The notes: generated by a model not told the origin, from the sequence alone. Shown: positions 41,631-53,897, counted from the first letter of the stretch. The stretch: DNA of 64,000 nt from Hirsutella rhossiliensis (GCF_020360975.1 NW_025408667.1:744001-808000), one strand, 5' to 3'. Numbers and translations: made by a program.

Positions 41631-44514
41631 TCAGAACACCGGCCGGTCGTTACCCACGATGCTGTTGCGGCGTTCCGTCACGCCGCCCACCAGCGTCGCG
41701 TCCTTGGCGCTGTCGTCGACGTCGAGCTCCCTGGTCTTGCCCTCGGCCGAGTCCGTCTTCGCCTCGTCGTCCGCGTCGGCGTACGGATTTGGGCGCACAA
41801 CCTTGAGCCGCACCACGTCGGCGTCGCCCCCCTCGCCGACTCTGTGGTAGACGCGGAGACCGGCGACGGCGACGGCGTTCCAGGGGTCTCGCTCAAACTC
41901 GTCCGGTTGCTCCTCAGCGGTGGGAGCCGAGGCCGCCGAAGCCGCCGCCATTCGCTTTAGCTGTCCCAGCTGAATTTCGACTTGGATGTCCAGCTCTCGC
42001 TCCGAGAGTTCCGAGAGCTCGTCCGAGACGTTCGAGCCAGACTCGCTGCCTGATTCGCAAAAAGTCTCGTCGTGTCCATCTCTTAGCTGCTCTTCGACGC
42101 CGTGCACAGCCGCGTCCTCGCCTTGGGGAGCACTTGCCGTTGCATTTCTGGCCTGTGTGTCCTCCTTCGCCGCCTCCTCATGAGACGGGGCTTCATTCTT
42201 CTCAGTTTCGACCTCTGACGCATTCCCTCGCTCCCCAGCAACGACGACCACGTCGCTTTGTCCCGTTGTGGAGACAGACCCTCTCTGATCGGCCACGCCC
42301 GACTTGATGGCTCGCTTCCTGGCCTGCATCGCCGCCATCTTGGCCTTGTTCTTGGCCCTTTCCTTGCGCTCCTTATCTTTGGTCCTCTGCATCGCCTTTC
42401 TTTGGAGATAGTGCTGCTCCTCCCGGTCGGCCTCAATCCTCTTCAAGATCTCTTGTCGCCGCTTGGCCTCGTGCTTCTTGTCGTGCGCCTCTCTCGCGGC
42501 CTTTTCCTCCGCCGTTTCGACCACTTTGCCCTTGCCGTGTGCAAGGTCGTAGGCCAGCCCGATGCGCGTGAGCTTCTCTCGACGCAACTTTGCGCTGTTC
42601 CGGATGACCTGTTCGGTTGGTATAATATCCTCCCAACGGCAAGCGTCAACCTTGACACGCACGTCGTACTCGCCGGCCTCGAGCTCCAGCTCGACGTTGA
42701 CGGAGCGCCGCATTCTGTATGGAGCCTGGCTTCGCACAAGATAGTCCTCCTTGCCCTTCTTGTGAAGACGCAGGGCCAGCTGGAAATGATACTGGCCTTC
42801 GAGGCCACGAAAGTAGCGTTCATCAAGCTGGGAGAAAACAATGACCACGGGACCGGGCTTGGAAAGGGAAAGGGAGAAGTATGTTGTATGATAGTCGAGC
42901 ATCCAGGGCACCGTGAGCGTGGTCCAGATCTGGGCAACGCTCCAGTCGCTGTCGAACAAGCGTGTCCGCTCAAAGGCTTGATATTTGCGCAAGAGGTCGT
43001 CGTACGATATCCAGAAGTCGCCGTCGTCGCCGAATCGATGGTCCAGCTTCTCGAGCCATTCTGGAGTCCATTCTTTGGACCCATCGCCTGGCATCATTGT
43101 CAGTACATGCATGGACGGGGCATGAATGTGCCCCGGTTACAATGTGGGTGGACTTACTCCAGGCGCCCTTCCATTCACCCTTTCCCCACGGGTTCTTGAG
43201 GCGAACCAGGCGCTTCCCGTCAATCTCGACGGCCCTCTGGACAGAGTAAGAGTGAAGTTCCACAATGCCCTTCCTCTCTCCCCAGCTCGAGGACCCCCAG
43301 ACTCCGGTGCTGCAGCCAAATAGGAAGTCTTGGTTGACTTTGAGGAGCTCTTCGTTCCAAAAGTATTCCTAATCGGGGCACAAGAACGTTAGACGAGAAG
43401 CGCGAAGTACACAGACTCAGCTAGGACGAACCTTGTCGAGGATATCCGTAGTGAAAATCTCCGAGGTGACGCCCCCCGTGAGGTCCTCGATGCCCTCGCC
43501 GCCGAAGCCGCCCTCGATGGCGGCATAGTCGCCGTGAGCTTTGGCGTAGCACTTTTCAAGAAGCGGCAGCCACGTTTCCTGTGGGTGCTCGCACTGGGCA
43601 AAGTACAGGGCGCCGCTGTTGGCCTGGTAGATTCGGCGGTAGGCCTCCTCCGGGTTGACGCGCTCGAGCTCGTCAAAGAGGACTCGGTCTGTGTAGCTCT
43701 CGTCGTAGTCTGGTTTGGTCAGGTAGAGCTGGAGCGAAACTGTCAGTCTTTACCCACAGGCGAAGCACGGATCCCGAGACTTACAAAGTCGTCGACGATT
43801 TCCGATATCCACTCCCCATCTCGGTGGAAGACGAAGCCATAGACGCCGACATCCTGGTCGTGCGCCACGCACAGCCTCTCAATGAGTCCCGGCTTGTTGC
43901 TGAGCGTGCACAGGGCCGACATGAGCCAGCAGTCGCCATCCCTGCCCTGCCTAACGTCGTTAGCTGTCGGGCCGTCAATGTAGAACTGCGGCTTGTCGAA
44001 TATCTCAGTGACGCGCTTGGCGCTGCGCGGGTTGAAGCCGCCTCCAGGCGGTGCCTTGACACCCTTGACGTTGGGGAGAGACTGCAGACAGTCGCGACGG
44101 CCGAGTTTGAGGTCCGACTCGAGGTCAAAGTGCGGGTCACGGTATTTCTTGTTGACGCGGCGGCATTCCTTGATGATCTGGACGACTTTGGCCCGGCACA
44201 CGACAGCTGCCTCATCGTAGCTGTCTTGGGTTGTTTTGGATGGCGTCGTGTCCGCGCTGTCGGATAAGGGTGTTGATGACGGTGTTGCTAGGGACTTTTT
44301 CCCAACCACTCTGTCGACCAGCTGCTGGTCCTGGGGAAGCACAGTGGTGGCTGCATTGCGTCCTCTGGTCAGCACAGCCATTGCAGCGTAGAAAGACGAG
44401 GGGGAGCGCGCCTTTGCCCGGCGCCTTTGTGGTGAATTTTGTCCAAAAGTCATCCACGATGGTCTGCGGCGCCAGCTGCTGCAACTTCCTGAGCCGCTTC
44501 GCCTGGCCCTCCAT
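41631..44514 (-). CDS. Calpain-family cysteine protease (C2) with coiled-coil C-terminal tail
   Basis: Five exons (44398-44514, 43785-44330, 43432-43728, 43158-43368, 41631-43087) encode 875 aa. The N-terminus (MEGQAKRLRKLQQLAPQTIV) resembles other fungal calpains. The catalytic triad is complete: Cys173 in GDCWLMSAL, His359 in ELHSYSV, Asn379 in LKNPWG. A C2-like/calpain-III beta region follows (PWMLDYHTTYFSLSLSKPGPVV, RMRRSVNVELELEAGEYDVRV), then a Lys/Glu/Arg-rich coiled coil (about residues 570-660) and an acidic tail. No EF-hand domain is visible. It should be an intracellular, calcium-responsive thiol protease by family analogy. The first splice (donor GTCTTT) is weak and inferred from phase and homologous N-termini, so residues around 39 are uncertain. 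Confidence 0.87.
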
Positions 44515-46729
44515 GGTCTGCGAAGTACGGCCCCTGCGTGTAAAGGGTGCTGGCGGGTCGGAGCGGCCGACAGTCGAGGTCGAAGGGGAACTTGAGGTCG
44601 AGGACGAGCGAGATGGGAAACCGTATCGAAAGCGTCGCCCGCCGCCAATGTTGGGTCCCAGGATGGCCGACATGGTGAGGGAAGCCGCGACTCTCGCCCT
44701 TTCGTGCTGCGGCAAGTGTGGGTTTAGGTGTGGGTGTGGGTGTGGGCAGGCACGCTGCAGTCGATGAATGAGCAGACGACGCCCGTGATGCCATCGCCAG
44801 GAGAAGGAGAAAAGGGTCTCTCACATCACCGCCTCATCCAACCTCGACGCTGCTGCTGACGCATACCTACCTGCCTATCTATTTTGAACAGAGGCGGCGC
44901 ATGCATCCTCCTGCAGCCGCCTCGCCCTCATCGGGGTGCCTTGCCGGCTGCCTGGCCCTCAGCTTACCGTCTGCATGATGCCGTCCAACGACGACGATGG
45001 CTTGTTTGGCCATGTTTCTCGGGCACGAAAAGCGAGGGGTGAGCCGGCCTTTGGCTGGTTCCCGACAAGCCCTCTCGCTGCGGCTGACCGTTTGTAGAGA
45101 CCGACGTTTCGTCGGTCGGGGTATCATGTCATTCATCTGCCACAGTACATCTATCAGGTGCGCCTCTTGTAGCTTTACAACGCTCCCGCTTCGTCCGGCG
45201 CGTGTGAAACATACCTACCCTCGGATGGCACATCACCAAAGAGGCCTTGCCGTCGAGCAGGGAATGGCACGGCAAAGTCTCGATGCGTCCCACCATGGCT
45301 GCCAACTCGGCGGGGGCAGTGTCTGGGCCCCGTCAGCCCTACAGCCCCAGAGTAAGAAGAAATATCCGGGCGAACTGCAGATCCCGATGTTCCAGCCGTC
45401 GCCACAGCTTGGCCAGGGATGAGGACAGCCTCGCACAGAGACGAGCTTCAGTCCAGACCCTCTGTCCTGTCCCACTGACATCTAAGACAGACTTCACGCT
45501 CCCGGCGCCTCTCGACTCTCGGCCATCACGATTCTTTCTGCGCCATTCCACTCACTCAGCAAACGTAGTCATGTACAGCTTTGCCCAAATCCATCAACAT
45601 CCGCCTGTCTCCTCTCACCTCTGTTCCTACGTCACCAGCAACTGCGCCCTTGCCCAGCCACCTCAAGCCGAGGGACGGAAGGGGGACAACGTCGGCACGC
45701 CGACTCCGCCCGCCACTTCCTCTCTCCTCTCCTCGCCTCCGCGTCCCGGAAGCGTGTATGCAAGGGCAACTCGAGCTCCGTGCAGCTCCATCTGCTTCAA
45801 CTTTTCTTCGCCTTGCCGTAAAACGTCCTCAACCACCGCCATTACGCGCACCACATCCGTTTCGGCTGCCGCTCCTCTGCTCGAGGCCGCCGCTTCTGTC
45901 ACCATCGAGACTCCATGTCCCCCAGCATGGGCGGCGCGCCGTCACCTTGCACACGGAAAAAGGGGGCCTCGACGTCGGCAGACCACAGATGGACACGTCT
46001 TTCCAAGCTCAACACAACAACACACAGCCTCGCGGGGTATATCCATCGCCGGTGCCATATTTTAACTCTTTAGTCGTCAAGAAGAGCCACGTGACAGTGT
46101 CTGTCGGTCGTTTCAGTTGAAGTCGTCCCGGGTGATCCAAAACTCGTTTCGATGACATGGGGGGGTTGCCGAGCACCTTTGCCCAGAGGTCCTTGGGTGT
46201 CGGGGCCAAAGATCCACCAAAGGCTTGGTGTTCCAGCAGAGAAGAGTGCGATGCGAGATTGATGGCCGTGTGCCATTCCCATTTTTGACTCCGTGCGCTT
46301 CCCCGTCTTGCTTGTCGAGTACCTCAGAAGGGAGGACTGTGGAGGGAGAAGTAGCAGGATCTTCGCAATTTTTCGTTGTCCTTCCAAAAGATGGGAGTCC
46401 CGGCGCGGGGAATAAATGAAAAGAAGAGTGAGATAACCGGAGACGCCGTTTTGAAGCCGAATGGGTAAATAAGGGCCATGCGTTGAATTTGAAACCAGAA
46501 GGACAGACAGGCGAGCAACGACGTCGCACGTTGCCGCAAGGGAAAAAAGACAACGAGAACAGAGAACTGAAATAGCACACGCCGACAGGTCCTAGGCCAT
46601 CTCTCTCTCGGAGAGCGACGGCCTCAGCGAGCATCTGTGCTGCCCCCAAGCCCCGCGACCCACGACGAGTCCAAGAGACCGACATAGGCGTGGGAGAAAC
46701 AGACACAAGGTGCACCGTGCCCCGACGGT
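44515..46729. other. Intergenic, no supported gene
   Basis: The left part is the calpain promoter; the right part is the 3' flank of the GIS2-like gene. An 80-codon leftward frame (45,663-45,905) has a helical look (DVLRQGEEKLKQMELHGARV) but no known domain and is not called. A GTGTGGGT-type simple tract is near 44,716-44,741. Confidence 0.5.
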
Positions 46730-47524
46730 TTATGCGACCGGGGCGATCGGGGCCACGGGAGCGGCAGCTGCCGGCACGGTGCCCAGGTCTACCTCGTTTG
46801 CAATCTCGCCGTTGGGGTTCTTCTGGGGGCAGTCCCTTGAGATGTGACCAGCCTCGCCGCACTGGTAGCAAGTCTTGCCAACCGTGTTGAGGGGGCCGCC
46901 GTTGGGGGCAGTGCAGTCGCGCGAGATGTGGCCCAGCTTGCCGCAGGCATAGCACTTCATGGCCTGAGCCTGGCAGTCCCGGGCGAAATGGTTGGGGCCG
47001 CCGCACTTGTAGCAGGTGGCTGGGCGGGGGCCACCGGCAAAGGCACCACGGCCGAAGCCGGGGGCGAATCCGCCGCGGCCCATGGGAGCACCGCGGCCCA
47101 TTGGGCCCATGGGGTTAGGGCACGCGCGCTGGAGGCGAGAGCGTCAGCCAGCCAGTCGGCATGCAAAGATGCAATCCTCGAGCGCGTTGCACACTTACGG
47201 CAAGGTGGCCGGGCTGGCCACAGTTGTAGCAGCGCCCGCCGGTGGGGTTGCCGGTCAGGCGCAGAGTCGGGCAGTCGGCTTGGACATGACCAAGGCCCTG
47301 GCAGTGGTAGCACTGCTTGGCCTCGGTGGTGCGAGGCAGAGGGCAGCCGTTGGACTCGTGGCCGGGTTGCTTGCCTTGAGGGGCCGTCAGCACGATTGGG
47401 ATCAGGCGCGAACGCGGCCGAGAGCCGTACAGTTGTAGCAGAGTCGCTCAGCAGAAGAGCAGACCTCGGCGTAGTGGCCGACGTTGCCACATTTGTAGCA
47501 GGCACGGCGAGAGAGGGAGGACAT
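46730..47524 (-). CDS. GIS2: CCHC zinc-knuckle nucleic-acid-binding protein (GIS2/byr3/CNBP)
   Basis: Three exons (47431-47524, 47199-47374, 46730-47128) encode 222 aa with seven C-x2-C-x4-H-x4-C knuckles: CYKCGNVGHYAEVC, CYNCKQPGHESNGC, CYHCQGLGHVQADC, CYNCGQPGHLARAC, CYKCGGPNHFARDC, CYACGKLGHISRDC and CYQCGEAGHISRDC. Two knuckles are split by introns, which confirms both joins. Between knuckles four and five is an RGG-like linker (MGPMGRGAPMGRGGFAPGFG), as in CNBP. Family members bind G-rich single-stranded RNA or DNA, associate with ribosomes and stress granules, and in yeast act in mRNA translation control. Cytoplasmic location is expected. Confidence 0.95.
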
Positions 47525-49806
47525 TGTGAGCGAATCGAAGACTGCATCCATGAAAATTGTCAGCAGCCGCATTCGACAGGCATCAATCACTCGGTGTTCA
47601 GTGCTGCGCTCCACGCCAAACGGTCGCAATGGCCTGCGCCTCCAAGGGAAAGATGACCGGTGGCAAATGTTGTCCAGTCCAAGTCAATCCGTCAAGCTCA
47701 AGTTGATAGCATAGTGGCGGGATGCGGGAGCGAGGCCCACATGTCCGGGCTGCATGCTGTGTGACATTCGATGCGCCATTCCAGAAGTTCGTGCCAAAGC
47801 AGATGAAAGGGTCTCGACCAGGAGATGGTTGCGCTCGACAGGCTCATTGGCGGCATGTCTCCAGTGACAAGGAGATGGAAGGAGTGTTGTCACAATGTAT
47901 TGGCAGAAGAGCGAGAGGACGCCGAGGGATGGCCAAAGACGATGGATTCGAGAAGCATGGCTGGGATGGAGCGGGCCGAGGCAGCGAGTCGAGGGCAAGT
48001 CAGGCAACCGTGTCATTGACAACCGCTGTACGCCCAGGCACCGCCGCGCAACCGTCGTCGCCGGGGCAAGCTGCCGTGTGATGAAGCGTGCTGTTGCACA
48101 GGCCCGATCGGGTCGACGGCCGAGATGTCCAACGCTCCCACGAGGCAGTATTTGTCGTGATCGCAAATGACGTCGTCGCTTAGGTCGGCAGGACAGGGCG
48201 CATCGCAGCCAAAGCGCTTGGCGGGCAGAAGTCGGCTTCATTTGGCGACGGCGGTAGCAAGCGGCGCGGGCGCGCGCATCACGTCGAGGCCAAGCACGCC
48301 GGCACATGGAGAGGCGAGAAAGACGAAGGGGGATAGAGGCAGAAACGACGACGACGACAGAGCATGGCCTACATACCTGACTGGTCCTGCGGATCCGCGT
48401 AGCACCGAGAAGCGGTAGGGGAAGCGAGAAGGTAGGGTGCAACGAGGAGAGGGGAGAAGAGAAGGGAAAAAAGAAATCTCTCTTGACAGCAAGATTTTTA
48501 AATTCGTGGTTAGGCCTCGAAGCAGACTGCAGCGTCGTCGGCGGCCAACGATTCGAAGCGATAATTTCTGGCTTTACGAAAACGGGTTGAACTAGACAGG
48601 AAAAAAAGAAGGAAAAATTTTCCTTTCCTCTCACGAGAATAACTTCGCGGGAAGGGCAACGGACGGAGTCGGTGGAGGAGGGAGGGGAAAAGGAAGATGG
48701 GGGGCGGATAGTGGAGCGCCAGCAGCGACGAGAGCCTGGAGGTGGTGAGCTGGAGCCCCCTTGGCCGCTGCTAGTGGTCACTAAAACAGCGCCTAGCACG
48801 CCGGCCAGGGGTTATCCAGAGTGATGCCGCCCTGCTGTTCTAGTCGCCTCTGATCCAGTGGGACAGAGTCCCTAGGATACAGGACTGTAGTACTGTACTG
48901 TAGGTATTACTACCTAGTAAGTAAGAGTAGGCGTAGGTTTACCCCTGTTGCATCCCTTGTGGTGTTGATTCTTGACCTCGACTTGCTGGCCCGAGTACAA
49001 TGACGCTTCGGGCACGCAGGTGCCTTTGGCCGTAGCCTGCACCCGAGTGTAATTACACAAAATCTCTGTCCACACAAGTATCCTTTTTGCCTCGGGCGCT
49101 GAGCCCTACTGGTAGTTAAGACCTCCACCTCCACCTTGAGCCGGAACAAAGCGGAGTGCGACTGAAAATCCTTGCTCCTTGCTGCAGGCCTCAGCTGCCC
49201 CTCGTCACATGAACTTGACTTGGACGACATGCCATCCGTCCCTTGAACTGCGCGCAGGTTGCTGGCGCCTCGCGCCCTCGAGAATGAACAAGCGCCGAGA
49301 CTCGCGACACGTTTACTCCGTACACTAGGAGACAAAGGTCTAGGAGACAAGGACGCTCGTTCCGGCCATGGCAGCACTGGTGGTGGCTTGTTGCAGGGGC
49401 TTGGTGAAACAGCCGAGGCTCCTTGAACGAGGCGGGCCGAATGGATAGTTAACAGCGCTGCCCCGGATCTAGGTTGGCCTCAGTCTCCGATCCAACACCT
49501 AGGCGTAGAATATAACTTACAACCTTTCCCGGATCGACAAACAGCTTCAACGTTGAAGATGATGGACCCATGGAAAGAACATGCCGAGTTCGAACAAAAA
49601 CCGCCGTAGAGTACTGCACATGACTACAACATGTAGGGGATGACGAACATTAGGTAGTCCCTCCCATTACCATGGTTCTGTTCCCGAATTGTACCGAGAG
49701 AGGAAAGACAAAAAATACCGCCCGACACCGTGCCTACCAGCATAATAATCGTAACCTTCGTTCCTCACCAGGCTGCAATGCAGACGGGAATGCTTGGTCC
49801 TCGTGC
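47525..49806. other. GIS2 leader/promoter and flank of the two-TM gene
   Basis: No second gene is supported. A leftward 371-codon frame (47,684-48,799) overlaps the presumed GIS2 leader and looks like translated non-coding sequence. A possible leader intron runs from a GTATGT donor at 48,376 to a TGCAG acceptor at 47,542, giving about 835 nt. A TACTGTACTGTA/TACCTAG cluster lies at 48,886-48,925 and a perfect TACTCCGTA at 49,314-49,322. Confidence 0.45.
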
Positions 49807-51075
49807 TTAGTGGTGCCGTTGCTGCTGGTGAGGCCCGCCAACATGGTTCGCCGGCCGATGCATCGACTCAAGCACGTCGGCCTGGTGGACGGTGCCGCGC
49901 GGCGGAAGCGTGGACCGGGGCCGCGCCTCCACCACGTATGTGATACCGTCCTCGGAGGCATACGACGGCGGTCGCGGGCCCGTCCGCAGCTCCGGCATTG
50001 CGGGGCTTTGGTTGCGCTGCCAGAACAGCCGGTTCGGGTCCACTCTCTGTTTTTTCCTCTCGTCAGTCTGCAAGTTAAACACTCCCACCATGTCTCGTCT
50101 TATGCTGCATGTTCGGACCAGACTTACCACGCTCTCGCGCCACAGGCCGTATGCCGGGGGCCTCGACTTGACCGCCTGGCTCTCGATGCCCGCGGCCTCT
50201 TCGTCGCGCGCCAGCACCACGGGAATCGGCTTGGGCGGCACCACGTAGCGGCTTGGGCCCATGATGTGGGCGCGGCGGCGGTTCTCGCGCTCCGGCCGGA
50301 AAACGGCCAGCCACAGCCGCACCGCGCTAAAGAAGAAGAAGGCCCCGGCCGCGAGGATGACGAGGGCAATCAAGATTGACAATTCGCCCTGCCGGAGGGT
50401 GTTGGACTGCGTGAGTCCGACGTCTGTCCATGGTTACCCATCGTGGTTAGCAACAAAGCGGGCGCGCTTCGTCGTGGTACACGTACAGATGGCTAGCAGC
50501 ACGAGGGCAAAGATGCCCGAGATGAAGCAAGACACGGCTTGGGAGCGGACGTGCCGGGACTTGGGTCGGGGCAAGCAAAGGAGAAACGGCTTCGAGCTTC
50601 GGCTTGTGCCGCCCTCTTCGTCTGCCTCGTCCCGGCTCGAAACTCCATCCTGGCCGCCGGTGCCCGCGCCTGGTTGATGGGGCGCCGAGGGGTCGGAGGC
50701 GTACCGGACCGTGGTCATCTGCACCGAGGGAGTGGCCTCATGTCGGCCGCCGCGCGCGGATACGGCGACGGGTTCCGGAATCGTTGGCAGGTGTCCCCGG
50801 CGTGCGTGGGCGGTGACAGGGGACAGCCCGTTGAGGTCGACGACGGGCGAGGATGACATGTCGGGGGGCGCTGGGTCTCGCTTCTTGCGGCCCAAGGCTT
50901 TGGCGAGGGGATTGAACCTCGGTCGGTGGTGTCTTGCTCGCGTCTGGACCGAACTCTGTCGCGACGTCGGTTCGGCGGCCTGCCCGGTGACGGGATTGTC
51001 CGTCGGCCTGTCCATGTTGCGGTCCCCAAGTTCCATGTCTGCCCGCCGAGGGCTTCCGAGCCGAGCTGTAAGCAT
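49807..51075 (-). CDS. Two-TM membrane protein, function unknown
   Basis: Three exons (50487-51075, 50128-50423, 49807-50067 or 50046) encode about 374-381 aa. I do not recognise the family. The N-terminal 190 residues are basic and Ser/Pro-rich (RHHRPRFNPLAKALGRKKR), followed by two hydrophobic helices (AVSCFISGIFALVLLAIYVGL and LSILIALVILAAGAFFFFSAV) separated by a short polar loop (TQSNTLRQGE). Then comes a basic cytoplasmic segment (ENRRRAHIMGPSRYVVPP) and a Pro-rich tail ending HQQQRHH. The first splice joins the two helices in frame. The last acceptor is ambiguous by 21 nt. The two-helix hairpin with both ends cytoplasmic is an inference from positive charges next to the helices. Confidence 0.75.
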
Positions 51076-52666
51076 GCGTGGGCTACCGGGCCCTGTTCTC
51101 TGATATCAGACCAGCGAGGACATGGAAGTCCGAGGTTGTGGCTTCTCTATGGGAGTATCGTGTAAGAGCAAGCGAAGCGTTTGGCCAGCAGAGGACGCTG
51201 TGACAGTGGTGCGAGGGGAGGAGTGAGGAACGGTTGGGATTAGTATTGGCCTGGTCTAGGAGAGGAAGCGGGCGACGATCGACGTCTAAGATTGGAAACG
51301 GCGAAAGGGATAGAAGAAGAAGAAGAGACGGCCATTTCTGCGCCAGAGGTTTTGGCCCGCGCAGCTCTTCGGGGCCCGAGGCTAATTAGTCGTTTGCAGA
51401 AGGAGAACGACGGAACGGGAGAGAAATCAGAAACCACTGGTTCCCCGGCGCCGAGGCAGCGATAGTTGTTTGAGGATGCGGGAGCGGATAACGCGGAGGA
51501 GGAGCACAGACAATCAAGCATGCTCTCGTTGCTGTTCCTGGGCGAGACGAGGTTCCGGCGATGACGGAGGGCATCCCGGATGCGCCCCCCTGTGTCAAAC
51601 ACGGAGCGATGGCCAGAAACGCCCCAGGAGACATTGAGCTCGTCGGTCCAGACCGTGTCGGCGTGTGGGCGCATTGACGCAACGGAGGAGCCCCTGGGCT
51701 GATGCCTCCCAAGGCGAGGCGTGGATGCGACAACAGGGCTGCTGTTGAAACGAGGGCAAACGACTCAGGCACCCGCACAGGTACGGATAAAGCCCCCTCC
51801 CGGTACTCGGGGCCCGGATGGATCCACAGCGGATTCCTTGGCAGTTCCAAGGTACATTTCGGCCGCAGCCCAAGTACTCCTCTCACTTTCATCGTCGTCT
51901 TGGGCAGTGCAGCCGGCCATCATCGTCAAGCTTCCCCTCGAGATGCGCCACGAGTCTCCCCCCAGGAACCTTGCCTTTTCTAGGTGGTTCCCCGGTCCCC
52001 GTATCCCCGCTGCGGAGTGCCTGGGGAAAGTGGACACCACTTGTTTCAGCGCCCCTTTCGTCGCAGAACAGCCAGCCTTGACGGCGGGCCTCCAACAAGG
52101 CTATCGGCGGCCTGAGCCCTCGACAATCTTGGCTCCCAACTTGCCTTGGTGCCTAGGTAGGTAAGTCCCTTGGAGAGGGCGTCGACTTCGCCAATTTCAA
52201 ATCGACAATCGCACGTGCAATCTAGCTCCATCGAGAGCATTAAAGCTACCGTTCATGGCTGTCCGGTAAGCGTTCCACCTCACCACTCTGGTTTCCTCCC
52301 GGGTTGAGCACCAGGTCAGCCTTGAACTGTCTTTCTAAACATCGCGCTCTGGATCTCTTCAAGCGGCTTCATCCATTGCAATTCACTCCCTGCTTTGGCT
52401 TGCCGCGGCCATCATTACTCGTAGACAGCTTGCTTCCTGTCGCCTCGATGACAAGCATGCCATCAGCTCCCGCCCCGCTGTCCATCGTCATCAGCCAAGC
52501 ATCAGCCCCCCGGCATGCCTACCCACGGCGAGTTTCTTGGCCCTTGCTTGCAATCCTGTGCCAGCAAATACTGCCGGCCCGTTCTTCAACTTTCATCAGC
52601 ACTCGCCCCATGACACACAACCAGAGACCGACACCGCCTGCACTGTCGTCGATATGGTGCCCCATC
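51076..52666. other. Intergenic, no supported gene
   Basis: Promoter side of the two-TM gene and 3' flank of the U5 snRNP gene. No domain-bearing frame. A CCTAGGTAGGTAAG string at 52,152-52,165 belongs to a motif seen several times in this window. Confidence 0.5.
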
Positions 52667-53897
52667 TCACTTCAGCTCCCCTAGGAGCATCGTGCGGTCA
52701 GATGATGCGGAAAGAACTGTGTGACCGTTAGCCTTGGGGCCTCATAGAGAACGTGTGCCATGAAGTGGGCGAGATGCTCACGTATCGGGTCCTTTCCAGG
52801 CGCAAACTCGGCGCAGTTCACCACCCCTCGGTGGCCGGGGAGCTTGTACAGGAGCTTGCCGCTCTCGCTGGACCAGACGACGACAGTCCCATCTCCAGAA
52901 CCAGCCGCAATCTTCTTCCCATCCGGGTCCCACGATGCACCCATGAGGTTCTTTTCTATCCCCATGGCCGCGCCGTCAAGCGTGCGGATGTGCCTCTCAG
53001 TCGGGGCAAAGGCGCGAATGTCCCACGTTCGCACCGTCGAGTCCATGGCATATGAGACGAGCGACTGCGTATCCGGCGAAACTTTGAGAGACATGATGGT
53101 GTCGGTATGCCCCAGCATTGAATACACCACCGACTTTTTCCGGAGATCCCACACGCATATGTCGTTGTCGATGCCCCCCGAGAAGATCTCGTTGCCGGCC
53201 TGGGAGACGGCAAGCGCCGTGATGGGAAAGTCGGTTTCTATATAGTGGACGGCATTCTTAGACCTGGGGTCCCAGATCCCGATGGTCGAGTCGTCGCTGC
53301 CGCTGACCAGCAGTTCCTCACCCCGCCGGCTGATGTCCATTGTGTTGATGACTTCTTCATGCCCAACGTATCGGCGGATTCGCGTTCCCGAGGTGAGGTC
53401 CCAGCTGGCGAGGTGCATATCCGCCGATGCGGTATACAGTATTTCAGAGTCGCGCGACCACTGCAGGTCGAGAATCGCACCCTTGTGCCCATTCAGCAGC
53501 CCGTAGTTTTCGCAGTCGCCGTAGGTTCTCCAGAGCACTGGCGGCGGTCAGCAAGAGCGCGTTCCAGTGACCATCTTGGGCACCGTACTTATGCTCCTGT
53601 CCATCGAGCCCGAGGCGATCAAGTTTCCAGTCGGGTCAAACTTGGCCGTGAAGATCTCGCCCGTGTGTCCAGTCAACTCCATGACCGGCTCCTGCAATCC
53701 ACTCCTTCGGGGACCCTGCAGACGGGGTTAGATCCTGGCGCCAGAGTGCAGGCCGGCTCACTCACGGCTTGGACAAGCGAGCTTCCGGAAGCATTGAGCC
53801 GGGCCAGCGCGCCATCTGACGAGCTCACGTTTTGCCTCTTAACGAGCGTCTGGGACGAGCCCGGGTCGTCGTCGGCAGGGCGCTTCTCGGCCGACAT
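52667..53897 (-). CDS. SNRNP40: U5 snRNP 40-kDa WD-repeat protein (SNRNP40/Spf38)
   Basis: Four exons (53766-53897, 53589-53715, 52782-53537, 52667-52716) encode 354 aa, near the 357 aa of the human protein. After a short basic N-terminus the chain is a seven-bladed WD40 propeller: MELTGHTGEIFTAKFDPTG, IMLWRTYGDCENYGLLNGHKG, IRRYVGHEEVINTMDISRRG, VHYIETDFPITALAVSQAG, VYSMLGHTDTIMSLKVSPD, RTLDGAAMGIEKNLMGASWD and KLPGHRGVVNCAEFAPG, closing with ILLSASSDRTMLLGEL. The GDCENYGLL and SSDRTMLLGEL strings are characteristic of the U5-40K family. It is a nuclear spliceosome component bound to Prp8. The last exon has only 50 coding nt. The gene is divergent from BET3 over 491 bp. Confidence 0.95.

Noticed and set aside
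45663..45905. 80-codon leftward frame with a helical appearance
   Set aside because: Too short and domain-free; no transcript evidence can be read from sequence.
47684..48799. Leftward 371-codon frame upstream of the GIS2-like gene
   Set aside because: Same strand as the presumed GIS2 leader, Ser/Arg/Pro-rich, no domain, and it crosses a likely intron donor. More likely leader sequence than a separate gene.
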